A stretch of DNA of 64,000 bases from Metaphire vulgaris (lineage: Eukaryota; Annelida; Clitellata; Crassiclitellata; Megascolecidae). The notes beneath the pieces are model-generated. The model searched no databases. It had not been told where the DNA came from and worked only from the letters and a program-made list of their open reading frames with translations. The translations under genes and the position numbers were made by a program. Location of the stretch: contig CM030849.1 of NCBI GenBank assembly GCA_018105865.1, forward strand, positions 3,412,513-3,476,512. Reading direction: 5' to 3'. The stretch's first letter is position 1. The number at the start of each line of letters is the position of its first letter. Shown here one piece after another: positions 1 to 11,263 of this stretch.

Positions 1-35
1 GACCTTTCGTTCTGTATACCCCACTGGCTTTCCTG

Positions 36-519
36 CAGGGATATTTTTACACCCCCTAACACCCCTCTCTCAACACCCCCAAAATTTGGTACTGTGACAA
101 TGGTAAGTAAGTAAACTAAGTAAACACAAAATTTCTATAGCGCTGCCCGAAAGCTTGGCGCCGTGGACCAGCTTATTCACGAGCGCTCAATTTAGGTAAA
201 TCCGTTGTCCGTGGTGGTCGAGGTTGTAGATCCGGGTAGGCAGTCGCACAGCAAAGTATTTTTATGGAGGATGATAACAAGATTTGCGGCGCGTAGAATG
301 CAGGTCTGTACTAATGATCCCGCCATAGGATTTCTTGAAGAGAATAGTTTTGAGTTTGTTTTCGGAAAGTTTGTGGAGTGTGGCCAACGGTGACTGCTTT
401 ATGGACTGAAGAGGTATGCATGTATGAATGGTATGCATACTAAATGGCGCTGGACGCCCTCCCCGCCAATTTGAGGTCGACACCCCTCCCCCAAATTCAC
501 AATCCTAGAAATATCCCTG
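36..519. mobile_element. hAT-like MITE (CAGGGATATTTTTACA family)
   Basis: The 484-bp element begins CAGGGATATTTTTACA and ends AGAAATATCCCTG. It is flanked by a perfect 8-bp target duplication CTTTCCTG (28-35 and 520-527). No transposase is encoded. Related, more decayed copies lie at 23757-23903 and 43485-43653. Confidence 0.85.
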
Positions 520-559
520 CTTTCCTGCCTGCGCATAACTGGTATCTGCTCTGTGCGAC

Positions 560-1580
560 AGTGGTTATTGATACTGGCGCCATCTTTCGAATGAGCAAAA
601 ATTAGGGTTTAATTGAATATGACTGTAAATGATTTAACTTCACTTATATGATTATTTTTTCTTAATCGTTTAGCGAAAACTTAATATATTTTTAGCTTAT
701 TAATTTTATGCTGAATCTCATTCATTGAATCATTTAGGCTTAGTCGAATATTTAATCGCGTCCATACTGTTAAATTACATACCTTTTTAGAACGGCGTCA
801 GATGTACTTTTATATGACTCTGTAAAATGACTCTATGAATTGTCACACGATATTCCGGCTTGCCGGTAATACATTTTTGTAGCGAAACATTCGCTAAATT
901 CAAAGCAATGTTAAAGAAAGAGACCGGAAGTTACGTGGGGACATCCGACAATTGTCGCTGGGTGAGGAGGAGCAAGCAGAGGATGCTGATGAAGCGACCT
1001 ATATGTACCCTGGCACTGACGACGCTGTAGTCTGCCATGACGCCAGACCGAAGACAGTTTTCCATACACGCGTTGTCTGTCAGTCAAAAACAGGGGCGTC
1101 ATTTAACTGTTTTTCAAGGGGGAGACACCTTCGACCTGACAAGTTTGCGAAAAGTTGCTGACCTTTATTTTGCTTGTCAGCGTTTTTATTGTGGTTTTAT
1201 GGGATTAATCTCCAAAAACCATGCCTCCTTAGGGGGGTTAATGGCCTTTTTTGTTTGTCAGTCGTTTTATCTCTTTAATCAATTTGCATTTAAAAACTAA
1301 AAACCACAAACATTCGCGAAAAATTTTCCTCTGAAAATCAAGGGGCAACGGCCCCCCCTTGCCCCCCTAATGACGTCCCTGGTCAAAAAGGCTGTTGTGA
1401 AAAGACTCAAAAGAGTACATACTTAAATGACTGAAATAACTCTTAAAGATAACGTAGATCGCGTATTTCCTTATGCTGGTCGGTGGTCACACTCAAACAG
1501 CGTTCAGAGTTAGCCTAAGTGAGACACGAAATGACTGTAGCATTGCGTTAGAACTTAGAATATTAGTAATTAAGCAAAAT
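560..1580. repeat. Dispersed copy of the 13-18 kb repeat unit
   Basis: From the GGCGCCATCT motif near 575 onward the sequence parallels the tandem units at 13381, 14714, 16111 and 17504. It also carries the distal part (about 930-1100 and 1390-1560) found only at the right end of that array (17880-18680). It holds MITE 1091-1381. No convincing gene is seen. Confidence 0.7.
1091..1381. mobile_element. hAT-like MITE (CAGGGGCGTCATTTAA family)
   Basis: The ends are CAGGGGCGTCATTTAA and TAATGACGTCCCTG, with a perfect 8-bp target duplication GTCAAAAA at 1083-1090 and 1382-1389. The paralogous repeat near 18528-18536 has the undisrupted site. The internal TTTTGCTTGTCAG motif is shared with many other MITEs here. 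Confidence 0.9.
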
Positions 1581-2724
1581 CTCGCAAATTTTTATAGCGC
1601 TTTAGGGGGGTAGCACAGTAATAGCTGCTCATTCTTATGCGCTTAATCTTTCTTGGTATAGCTATAGACAAGGTGGATTGTCGGCCCGGCAAAGGTCAGT
1701 GTATCCTTGAGGCGGCGATTCGGGTTGTTATAGCAACGGAGGAAATGACTTTTGGAATAGGAAGGTATTAAGTTTAGACCTAAAGGCTTGAGGAGATAGT
1801 GAGGGAATTAAAGGAAATGAGTTTTGATATAATTTAATACCGCCGTTGCTGCTTATCAGTGAGGCGATCAAACATCTCGATTTGTTTTTGATGCATTCCA
1901 TCCTTCAACCAGGTCCATACTGTAGAAATAGTCACGTTGTTTGGAAAATGGGGTTCATCCAGACACCAACATTGCTTCACGTGAACGAACAGACGTTTAT
2001 TTTTGTCGTTGATCAGTGGCGGGTGGGGGCATCCAGACACCAACATTGCTTCTAACGTGAACCCGAACCAGATGAACGTGCTAACGACCTTTTTTTTTTT
2101 TTTTTTTCGTCAAAAAGGAGGTGATGACTTTTTTTTTTTTTTTTGCTCGTCAGCCCGAAACTTTGGGCCCCCATGACAAAGATGCCCCCGGGCCCCAAAA
2201 GTCACGCTACGCCACTGTCGTTTTGATGGGCATAATCGTTTTTGTGATAAAACCAATGATGTCTGACTAATAAAACTATCAGTACATTTTCAAAATCACA
2301 GTTTAATGATGTTTAGTGACACAGAAATTGAAAAAGCTAACATTATCTCTGTTCTGTTCTTGCTAGTTAGGCAATAAATTTGTCCAAGAACTAAAACTAT
2401 AATTTTACTGAAGCTATTGAATTGTGTGATAAACTTGTTTGGTTTTGGGTCCAATTGGACTCCTGTTGCCTACACAGTTGAAGGCTAAACAGAACGACAT
2501 GAAGCCTAAGGCATACTGTATTACGCTATTCGATCTGATCAGCTGGCGTTAATGTTTGAAAACAACGGACGAACATGCATGCTCTTAGACTACATTAGTT
2601 GCAAAATGACATTAAGAAGTTCAGTAGGTTAAATTGAGACTGACAACGAATAGTGAAAAGTGCGGATTTCCCTATAGCTCTGGTTCATATGTCTTTAACT
2701 AAAACCCAGCAGTTTAACAGCCTG
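1390..2724. other. Intergenic, repeat fragments, 3' flank of gene A
   Basis: There is a roughly 40-bp direct duplication (1951-1988 and 2026-2065), T-tracts at 2091-2107 and 2129-2144, and the right end of a MITE of the GCTACGCCACTG type ending near 2216. From about 2600 to 2724 the sequence is conserved with the 3' flanks of genes C and D. No gene is seen. Confidence 0.5.
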
Positions 2725-3093
2725 CTATGCAATGGCCATCACCATCATTCTCGCCGCTTGCAGCCAAAATGGTAACACGCAGGCATCATCAGTAATCGTT
2801 ATCCATTGAAATGCAGGCGAATATCCACACGTCAGGCACGACCAACCGCAGTCGTTGTGCCACCATCCGCCGCCATCCGCACACCAGTCGCTTGAAAGAT
2901 CATTGTCGACGTCAAGCGTTGAAAACTTCATCCCATCGATATACGCATACCATGGCACATCCGCTCCATTCATTGCATCACCTGCGTTTCCCTGGAATCC
3001 AGACACATGGATCATGTAAGCGTTGGATTCGGAATCGACGGTGAAAGGCGCGTATTCAGCATAATACCAATTGGACGACTCCGTCACTTGCAT
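2725..3093 (-). CDS. Gene A exon 5: FReD C-terminal half
   Basis: The acceptor is TTTTGTAG before ATGCAAGTGACG, and the exon is in phase 0. It encodes NWYYAEYAPFTVDSESNAY, GNAGDAMNG, GMKFSTLDVDND and GGGWWHNDC. It then diverges from canonical FReDs with SCLTCGYSP and ends ARMMVMAIA-stop. Confidence 0.85.
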   Translation of the reverse strand: MQVTESSNWYYAEYAPFTVDSESNAYMIHVSGFQGNAGDAMNGADVPWYAYIDGMKFSTLDVDNDLSSDWCADGGGWWHNDCGWSCLTCGYSPAFQWITITDDACVLPFWLQAARMMVMAIA

Positions 3094-5393
3094 CTACAAA
3101 AGATGTTATTCAATATTTCAAACTGGTTCTTTGTGCATTGTGCTACATGGCAGCCATTGGAAGCGATGACATATGTGAACGGCAGACTCGGAATCGGGTC
3201 ACTGGGGTCAATGTCCTAAGATGAATATTTTTCCGGATGAAAGGTCCTGAGATGAGTAGTTCTTGATATGAATGATCCGCGCTGAACAGTTCTGAGATGA
3301 ATAGTCCTGATATGAAAAGTCCTGAATTCTAGGAAAGTCACTATATTGCTTGTTCATTGCAAGAAACTGAAAAATTTTAACAGATCCGCCGTGGAATTAT
3401 AGAACTCAATGGAATCAAATCGTTCAGCAAGCATAATAACCATCAGCATCCTTAGTTTCGCCGGCTGCAAGCTTTTTTCTAGATGCAGACTGAAATTCAA
3501 CAGGCAACAATAATTCTCCGCTGGTTTCATTTTCTAAACGGCACATGGTTTTATCACGTGGCGGTAGTCGCGCACACAACAAAAGCTATCAAATATCAAT
3601 GATTACAATTCACGAACGCCGAATTTGTAATTTCACGAGCGAAACTTATGAGACATACTGCTTCCTTGAAACATCATGATTGACGGGCATCGTCTTCTCC
3701 CGCCGTTCCGTCTCCGTCCCCCTGTGTGCCTTCAATTCCCTCTCCATCCTATCTCATGCCATTCCCTCTCATTTGCTGTATCCCTCCATAATCCCTAGCT
3801 TTTGCCATGCCCTTCCTTCTTCTCTCCCTATTTTCTCTTTTCCTCCCCACTCATAATACTCCACACAAAGCCTATATAATTGCATTTGAGAGACGAATAT
3901 GTGCTGCGAGATCTAACTCAAATAGCCTTCCTCATTATTTAAATTTCCTTCCCATCTCCATTCCTTTTCTCTCCCCTTTTCCACCCCTTTTTTCGTAGCT
4001 CCGATCAGCGGCAGATTTTGAAATCTGTGGCCTCCACATTGACAAAGCTAGTGCATGACTATAGTGCATACTTACCTCAATGCGCAACCTATAAGTTACC
4101 GACGGTTGACTTGTTATCAAATGAATGTTGTCGTTTCCAATCCAGAATTCAGACGTCAGCAGATCACCGAATCCTTTCTTATAGTCAACCCAAGTGCGAT
4201 TGAAATTAACGGCTCCATTGTAACGAGACATCAGAACGATCCAGTTGCTAATGCAAGGCAGTGGAACTTTAGTTTTATTCAGGTCTAAGGTGACCATTTC
4301 TTGTGCAACAGTGAATCCTGTTAAGCATGGACAATAGTCGAAAGAATAAATTATGATAATAAAATAATAATTTGTCATGATTTAAAGTGGCTCAAGAGGC
4401 ATTGGCGTATCTGAAAACCACTGTAAAGACGCTTAGTAGTAGAGATGTGTCGAAGATCAGACAGTGGCGTAGCGTGACTTTTGGGGCCCGGGGGGCATCC
4501 ATGAGTTTGGGTTTTGGGGGCCCCTTAACCTTGATGACGAGCAAAAAAAGTCGTCGCCCCTCCTTTCGTATGTGTCGTATGGTGCTGACAAGCAAAAAAG
4601 GTCGTCTTAATAAGTTTTGCAATTTTCAACCCCTCTTCGGGGTCCCCATCTCCCGGGGCCCAGGGGCTCTCTGCAAAGTGCTCTCCGCCCCCCTGGGATC
4701 AGAGTGTGCATAATGACCAGAAAAATCATATTGGTGTAAAACCAAGTGTCTCCAGGTTTCTTAAATGCAAGAAAATAGTCCAGAAAAAATACTGGAAGAT
4801 AAGAACATTGATAATTTACTTTAAAAGAGAATTATAGAATCGCATTGATATCCCCAATATTGAAACCCCATATAATAATTGATATCCCAATAATCCCATA
4901 GGGCGACAAGAGAGGGACTGTGAGAAAAGAGAATAAAATACAAATAGCTGCATTTGAGCAATGGTTCTGGAGGAACTGTTAGAAATTACGTGTACATATA
5001 ACAGAACACGTAAGTCAGTGCTGATAGAACAAACACCAGAAATATCACAAGAACCGAAATGGTAAGACAGAGTCCCACAGACGTTGATGTACATTGGACG
5101 TCCTAAAGTGAATATCATAGGAACTCTGGAAAAAGAGATTATGCAGGGCAAAGAGGAATGATCTAGAAGAAGAGGAAGACAACGGACGAGTGGAATTTAT
5201 GAATTTATAAAGCAGCACACGTGGATATAAATTAATTAAGTGAAACAGCAAAGAAAAGAAGTAGAAGGTATTTCAATAGTATGACCAGAAGTTGACGCAG
5301 GCTTGACGGAACAAGACAATGATGATGATGATGATGAAGATGAAGATGATGATGATGATGATGATGATGACAATAATAATAATAATGGTGATA

Positions 5394-5429
<36 letters not shown>

Positions 5430-5503
5430 GCGATGCTGATGGCGATGGCGATGCTGATGATAATGATGATGATGAAGAAGACGACGACGACGATGATGAT
5501 GAC

Positions 5504-5564
<61 letters not shown>

Positions 5565-5651
5565 GTGATAATGATGATGATGATGATGATGATGATGGTG
5601 ATGCTGATGATAATGATGATGAAGACGATGATGATGACGATGACAATGAAT

Positions 5652-5723
<72 letters not shown>

Positions 5724-6628
5724 CCGGTGATGGTAGTGATGATGAATATGCTGTGTGGTTGCTCAAGGTCAAGCTTATTTATAGCTAGCACATTATTATG
5801 AAATTTAAAGGTACAGTGTACTCACCTACAGGAGCTATGCAGTCAATCAATTGGCCACTGGAGTCCATGCATTTAGGTCCATTTATCTCGGCACATTGAT
5901 GGTATTCAACGTTGTTGTACTGGAATGGCATGTCACAAGTACCGCTCGGTTTCACTTGTGGAATTAGAACGATGGCAAAATAGCGATGCAAAAGAGTAAT
6001 ATCGCAATATAGACTAGCTGATGTTATTACAGCTATAAAAATGTCACAATGATCGAAATGTTAGGCAAAAAAATTAACTAGCATATTGTTATTGACTCTA
6101 AAGACACGAACCTACAGGAGCTACGCAGTCAATCAATTCGTCACCGCTCGGTTTCACATGTGGATTTGAAACGATAGCAATATACAGTACATGAATATTA
6201 CAATATGGATTTACAGAGTTTATTGTAGTTACAAAGAATAATGGTTACAACGATCACATTGTTGAATGATCGTTCAAATATACCAAGGTTATGCAAGAGA
6301 TCGTGGGTGAAAATCATAGCTGTTCAGCTGATGAGACTAGTAAGAGTGAGACCGAAAACTTCGGCTTCGGTTTCAGCGCCAAATCTAATGAATCCGTCAA
6401 ATTCTGCCAACTTTGCCTACTCTGTTGCTACTGGAATAGTCCGCCTTCTACTATTCAAAACTCGTCATCACTCGACACGTTCAAGAAGCACCTGAAGACA
6501 TGGTTTTTCCAGATCAGCTACATGTGTCTCAAGTTAATATCTAGTCTACTAACTATCAATGTAATGTGTAAACGCAGTCCGATATCGGATAAGTTTCCAC
6601 ATAAATCTTCACTTTTAATAATAATAAT

Positions 6629-6673
<45 letters not shown>

Positions 6674-6674
6674 G

Positions 6675-6760
<86 letters not shown>

Positions 6761-7353
6761 ATAATAATAATAATAATAATGAACGAATCACATATTCGTT
6801 TACCTCTATATGTTACTATTACATATATAAAATATATATATATATACTGTAGGACTGCAGCTACGACCCGAATTTCGGCTTCGGCCGTGACTGTAAATTG
6901 CAGTTTCGGGCTGACTCTAGTATAAACACTGATTCTATACCGATTGCAAGAGACAGGTCTGCACCGCCACATATGCGATGACAGCCAATAAAAGTATAAA
7001 CGGCGATCAAATTCGAATAAATTTATAATAAATAATTAATCAACCATTTGGCAACGACCAACCTACCTTTAGGGAAACATCCTTTAAATGCATCGACGTC
7101 CTAAAAATAGTATTACAACCATTGCAGACATATATAGTATATATATACAGTATATATATATATATATATTTTATATATGTAATATATATAAACGAAATAT
7201 GTGATTAGGTTATATTATTATATATATATATATATTAGTATATAGTAGTAGTAGTATAGATATATATAGTAATAGATAGATAGATAGATAGTATAGTAGT
7301 AGTAGTAGTAGTAGGAGCAGTAGTAGTAGCAGTAGTAGTAGTAGTAGTATAGC

Positions 7354-7391
<38 letters not shown>

Positions 7392-8662
7392 TATTATTAT
7401 TAAAAGTGAAGATTTTGTGGAAACTTATCCGATATCGGACTGCGTTTGACTGATAAGTTGACAAGATATTCTTGAGGTCTGTCAGTCTGGCTTAAGTCTA
7501 TAAGCACTAATTCTAAGTCGGAAGTGCCGATTGCGAGAGCAACAGCACCTGTTGCCGCATGCACAAGATCGATGATCCGAGCTCCATAGTGCGATGGGAA
7601 TCGGCCTTGATATAAATGTATCCAAGACTGTCGCCAGCTGTTTCTCTTCACTTCGTTTGATCAGAGTCTGCGTCGGTTCGAATAAGACGTTTATACTGAT
7701 AAATAATTCGCGGGGTCACCTGCCTATTCTTTCGAAACAACCGTCTTATTATCGTTCGGCCCGATGTGACCACCCCCTTGTTGATCTTCATTTTAGTGCC
7801 TGAGCGCAACATCAACTCTTTAAATGCATCGGGATGGGTCCGAACTATCTTGCAAAATAGTATTACAACGACTTAGATCGTCCGCGACATATGGCTCAAG
7901 AACGCGTCTTCGAGTCGGAGATCGATCTTTGCTGCGCGTACTTGGAAAAATTCATCGTCGCAGATATTTTCGAATGAGTCTTGGCTTTTTATTTATTTTT
8001 TTGTTCAATAGTCTTTTCTTTTACCACTATAATCTTGACGTTCTCTTACTTAAATTATATAAATGATCTTAGAAAATTATAGGCGTATGTCTTATTTATT
8101 TTTCAATAGCTTTCCTTAGAAATAAAAAGAAGTTTAGCTTTAATAGTAACATATAGAGGTAAACGAATATGTGATTTGAAAAGAAGTAGGCATATGACTT
8201 ATATCTTAGACTAGATTGGCGATCACTCCTAAGGCATGTGGCTCTATATTTACAGCGTGGTCCTAGGCTACACTGTAGATCATACTTTAGATATACACGG
8301 AGTCTACTTCAAACAAGAGATTTGATTCGACAGTATCATACCACCATCAGTTGACAGTCAGAAGATGAGGTCAAAGAAGTTGGACGTGCTCCATTGAGTC
8401 CGTGCTGACATGTTCCGTTGTCTCTGTGGTAGCTATGATACAGGCAGTCTGGATTTTCTTTGCATTTTCTGGCACAGTCCAACTGAGATCTTGCACGAAT
8501 GATTCGTGAAGGAGAGGATTCGAAGAATCGGGACAAAGATTTCTTCCTTGGTTGGAGATTGCGAACTTCGAAGTCGTCATCATGATCTTGTCCTTCATTT
8601 TGTTGGCATAAAGCACACATGGGGCCAAAAAGAAGGCAAAATGTTATCAAATTTGGACTCAT
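2725..8662 (-). CDS. FReD gene A: secreted PAN / FN2-like / fibrinogen-domain protein
   Basis: Five exons give an open reading frame of 364 codons plus stop: 8342-8662, 7067-7100, 5826-5954, 4076-4317 and 2725-3093. Junctions follow GT-AG and phases 0,1,1,0. Residues 1-21 look like a signal peptide ending in a CQQ motif, about 45-107 a PAN/apple-like domain, 119-161 a short Cys-rich FN2-like module, and 162-364 a split fibrinogen-related domain. The FReD carries the WIGNDNIHLIT stretch and the DVDND calcium-type motif. The likely role is an extracellular lectin-like recognition protein, inferred from domains. Compared with copies B and D, exon 1 is read in another frame over about 25 residues, which removes one PAN cysteine. 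Vestigial extra copies of exon 3 (6115-6155) and perhaps exon 2 (about 7817-7870) lie in its introns. Confidence 0.75.
3214..3332. repeat. Degenerate minisatellite
   Basis: About seven imperfect copies of a TCCTGAGATGAATAGT-like 16-17 bp motif lie in intron 4 of gene A, directly upstream of exon 5 on the minus strand. Confidence 0.6.
4076..4317 (-). CDS. Gene A exon 4: FReD N-terminal half
   Basis: The 242-bp exon uses acceptor CTTAACAG and donor GAG|GTAAGT. It encodes GFTVAQEM, PLPCISNWIVLMSRYNGAV, NFNRTWVDYKKGFGD and SEFWIGNDNIHLIT. These match the FReD pattern W-V-RxDG-V-F-R-W-YK-GFG-EFWIGN. Confidence 0.88.
4469..4720. mobile_element. Partial hAT-like MITE (CAGTGGCGTAGCG end)
   Basis: The left end CAGTGGCGTAGCGTGACTTT and two internal GACAAGCAAAAAAGGTCG-type motifs are visible. 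A matching right end is not. The inverted relative at 2100-2216 shares the CACGCTACGCCACTG end. Confidence 0.55.
5320..5722. repeat. (GAT)n/(AAT)n microsatellite in gene A intron 3
   Basis: About 400 bp of ATG/GAT and AAT triplets produce long open frames of pure Asp/Asn, Met/Ile or Ser in every frame. These are composition artefacts, not genes. Confidence 0.95.
5826..5954 (-). CDS. Gene A exon 3: short FN2-like Cys module
   Basis: The 129-bp phase 1-1 exon uses acceptor CCACAAG and donor TAG|GTGAGT. It encodes KPSGTCDMPFQYNNVEYHQC followed by two more cysteines. The first C-x13-C block with MPF..Y....YHQC matches the start of fibronectin type II domains, but the rest is much shorter than a full FN2. 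Confidence 0.82.
6115..6155 (-). pseudogene. Vestigial second exon 3 of gene A
   Basis: The two ends of exon 3 (CCTACAGGAGCTACGCAGTC and CCGCTCGGTTTCAC on the plus strand) are fused, with the central roughly 85 bp deleted. The flanks resemble intron sequence beside exon 3 of gene D at 46571-46760. Confidence 0.7.
6380..6660 (+). mobile_element. LINE 3' end with (AAT)n tail
   Basis: The plus-strand frame reads STIQNSSSLDTFKKHLKTWF, which resembles the FKK-LKTHLF terminus of CR1/L2-like reverse transcriptases. About 100 bp of 3' UTR and an AATAATAAT tail follow. Confidence 0.6.
6573..7447. repeat. Large inverted repeat flanking microexon 2 of gene A
   Basis: The left arm (6573-6845) contains CGCAGTCCGATATCGGATAA, AAT and CTA triplets, then CACATATTCGTTTACC. 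The right arm (about 7165-7447) carries the reverse complement in reverse order, ending at TTATCCGATATCGGACTGCG. The roughly 320-bp spacer contains the 34-bp exon 2. The inner arm segment is itself an inverted copy of intron sequence at 8140-8176. Confidence 0.75.
7067..7100 (-). CDS. Gene A exon 2: 34-bp microexon
   Basis: The acceptor is CTATTTTTAG and the donor AAG|GTAGGT. It encodes DVDAFKGCFPK plus one base, entering in phase 0 and leaving in phase 1. Equivalent 34-bp exons occur at 27018-27051, 35449-35482 and 48091-48124. Confidence 0.85.
7594..7690 (+). mobile_element. Possible LINE fragment
   Basis: The short plus-strand peptide SKTVASCFSSLRLIR resembles the CF--LRQIR block of CR1/L2-like reverse transcriptase C-terminal regions. 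The flanks are not recognisable. Confidence 0.35.
8342..8662 (-). CDS. Gene A exon 1: signal peptide and PAN/apple-like domain
   Basis: The start at 8662 gives MSPNLITFCLLFGPM, almost identical to the gene D signal peptide. The PAN core is LDCARKCKENPDCLYHSY, and the donor is GTG|GTATGA. After QQNE the frame departs from copies B and D for about 25 codons (QPRKKSLSRFFESS instead of the NLCPDSS region), then returns at RIIRARSQLDC. A +1 and a compensating shift explain this and delete the first PAN cysteine. Confidence 0.82.
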
Positions 8663-8809
8663 GGTGTGAGCAATATCTATTCAGGTTTAATCTGTTGATG
8701 AAATCACTGTAAACGTACACTATCAAGTTTTCAAAATTCCTACAGAGGAAAATTGCTGATCTAAACAGGAATCTTCGTGAGAACTTGTGACCTTCTGCTT
8801 AACACAACT

Positions 8810-9290
8810 CCATGGTGATATTAATTTTTAATGAAGCGACCATTGAAGTTATGCCATCTTAGCCACAGAGAGGTCTACCTTACTTAGCTCGATGTCAAGC
8901 AGCCTGAGGACTCAACAATTCTCCTATGATCGTACTTGTTCGCCTAAAGAACCAGGAACATTTGAAAGGGTGTAGCGATACATTGCGATACAATATTCAT
9001 TCGTGTCATTATCTAACTTCAAGAAAAGGGAAAAGGAACCCCGATGACCTGTGTACAGATGTCGCCTTTGTGTAGCTCTTCGTCTAATAAAACAGACGCC
9101 GCTGCTGTCGTTAACAAAAGATAGAGAGGCAATATTGACCTCTGACAATCGATCCAAAGGATATGGAATACAAAGCGTCGGACTACGTCCTCCAAATGAA
9201 CGCCACGATGTTCTGCGTGTAGGTCTTGTCAAAATGAAAGCGTTCAGGACATCAGTTGCCTCCATACTTACAGACGAATTGACTCTGATC
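8810..9290. promoter_or_regulatory. Conserved upstream block of gene A
   Basis: Sequence 5' of exon 1 (CTCCATGGTGATATTAATTT, TTGAAAGGGTGTAGC and a GCTGCTGTCGTTAACAAAAG block) recurs upstream of gene D (49085-49600). The last block also recurs upstream of gene C (37850-38035). It may be promoter, 5' UTR or simply co-duplicated flank. Confidence 0.45.
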
Positions 9291-9292
9291 TC

Positions 9293-9551
9293 CAGTGGCG
9301 GTTCCACGTGGGGGATGAGTGGGGATGCATCCACCACCGGACTTTTCTTTGCTTGTGAAACCTGTTTTTGGGTAACCTTTTTTCTTGTCAACCTATTTTT
9401 CGGTAAAAGTGCAGTAAATTTAGGGATACAATTCTCTTTTTGACAGCCTTTTTCGGGAAAGCTTATTGACTTTTCCCTTCTATTTTCATCCCCCACCAAC
9501 TTCTATGAATTCATATCTTCCCCCCACCAATAAATCCTGGAACCGCCACTG
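9293..9551. mobile_element. hAT-like MITE (CAGTGGCGGTTCCA family)
   Basis: The 259-bp element has ends CAGTGGCGGTTCCA and TGGAACCGCCACTG. Target duplications are CTGATCTC (9285-9292) and CCGATCTC (9552-9559), 7 of 8 matching. A one-ended copy starts near 19585. Confidence 0.85.
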
Positions 9552-10440
9552 CCGATCTCCGAAATCTGTAGAATTTCTATCGACTCTGGTTCAGTGCCAT
9601 GGCGGTCACATTTATTTCTTAGGCAGTTTCATGTCAGCCGTCTCGGAGCTCAAGTTAAACTGATCTGTGTAACTGTAATGTATGAAGGTTCTCTGTGCTT
9701 TGATATACTAGCGGTATAATCGACAGCGGAGCTGTACTAGCTATGTACCAAAAAGATAATAGACACCGGACAAAGCAGCCACACACACACACACACACAT
9801 ACACACACACACACACACACACTTATGAAACCACGTAGCCTACAGTAACTAATTGATCGCAGAAACACAGGGCAGGACAGAAAGGGATTGAGTATGAGAA
9901 AACGCGCTGGAGAAAATACAGTTTTAAACTATTTTTAAGCATGTTTGACTAGGCATATCCGATTTCAATAACGAATTCAAGAGGTGAGCACAAATTGGGG
10001 GACAAGCATCCCTTTTCGGGCTGGGCCGAGGAATTGGAATTTTGCAAACATGCCCGCCGAGAGAAAATCCGGGCCCCCGGGTCGGATCAATCGCGGAACC
10101 CTAAAAAAATCGTACAAAAGTAAACAAATCTTGAGGCTATTCAGAAAGAGCTGACGACCTTTTTTGTCTTGCCAACAATTTCAGACCTGTTGTCAGCTAT
10201 CATCCCTAATCCCCTTTATCTGGTGTACTCTGTGTGATATAATACGGACCCCGTGATATACGTTTCCTAGAACACCATTAAATCCTAAATATTTGTAACC
10301 TACGTTTATTGTGGGCCCTCTGCTTCCCCTACAACGGCTACAAGTCGTCGGGCCCCTGAGCATTTGCCGCTCTCAGCGAGCCTGTCTAGAAAGAAAGCCG
10401 ATATAGAGGCATGAGACTGACAAATGAATGAAAGCACTTT
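9552..10440. other. Intergenic, (CA)n tract
   Basis: A (CA)n microsatellite lies at 9780-9822. No gene-like frame is seen in the remainder. Confidence 0.5.
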
Positions 10441-10449
10441 AAAACAGAC

Positions 10450-10481
10450 AACGGACACGCAGACAGACAGAGAGAGAGAGA

Positions 10482-10535
<54 letters not shown>

Positions 10536-10650
10536 CAGACAAACATACAAACATACATACATGCAGACAGACGGACAGACAAACAGATAAACATACAGAC
10601 AGACGAACAAACATACATACAGACAGACAAACAGACAAACAGAGCTTTGA
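10450..10650. repeat. (GA)n and ACAGACAAACATAC microsatellite
   Basis: A GA tract (about 10470-10532) is followed by imperfect ACAGACAAACATAC-type repeats. The SLSLSL, VCLSVC and ERERER reading frames here are artefacts. Confidence 0.95.
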
Positions 10651-10777
10651 CATGATATACCGTCTTGCTTTGGATTCGACGATTTTGCGCACCGGACCGA
10701 ATATTTGTTTAGCTTTTTGTTCGCTGACATGAATGATGTGATGACTGGTCTTTCAGCATGTCTTAACTGCTTGACGA

Positions 10778-11015
10778 CAGTGGCGTAGCGAGGGGCAGAG
10801 AGGGTGAAGCGCCCCAGGCGAGGCGGCACTTGCTCTAGGGGCGGCATTTTCGAAATTTCCTATTTTTTATAATTATTAGGGGATTTTTGCTTGTCAGACT
10901 CTTTTAGAGACTTGATTGGTAAGTTTTTTCCAGGAAATTTTGAAAATTTTCCACCGCGAAGAGGAGGCAATTTTTATTTTCGCCCCAGGCGGCAGTTTGC
11001 CTAGCTACGCCACTG
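10778..11015. mobile_element. hAT-like MITE (CAGTGGCGTAGCGAGG family)
   Basis: The 238-bp element ends in CAGTGGCGTAGCGAGG and CTAGCTACGCCACTG. The perfect 8-bp target duplication is CTTGACGA (10770-10777 and 11016-11023). Confidence 0.92.
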
Positions 11016-11263
11016 CTTGACGAATTGTCTATTTGTACGTGAATAGTTCAGCGAGTACTTTGAATTCTGGGAAATATAGCACGGGTTTGTTATGACTTGG
11101 TCGATGTACGATTTCTGGGGGGGGGGGGCGAGAAAGGGTTGCATACTTTGCCCGACGTTCCTACTGGTGAATGAAATTCCTCTTCAGTCTTACTGAAACT
11201 GTTGGTCGATAAGTTTGGTTCTCGTACACTGTCATGTGAAACTGGAAGAATGCTTGGCGTTAA

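Noticed and set aside
5303..5801. Asp/Asn-, Met/Ile- or Ser-only open frames of 160-178 residues
   Set aside because: They are translations of a GAT/AAT microsatellite and open on both strands for that reason.
7210..7464. Ile/Leu-rich membrane-protein-like frame
   Set aside because: Translation of TTA/TAG triplets in the inverted-repeat arm.
8924..9499. 191-codon minus-strand frame upstream of gene A
   Set aside because: It runs through a MITE (9293-9551) and the frame is not kept in the matching gene C and D flanks, so it is not a conserved coding exon.
10306..10847. VCLSVC, SLSLSL and ERERER open frames
   Set aside because: Products of GA and ACAGACAA repeats, with no codon or splice signal.
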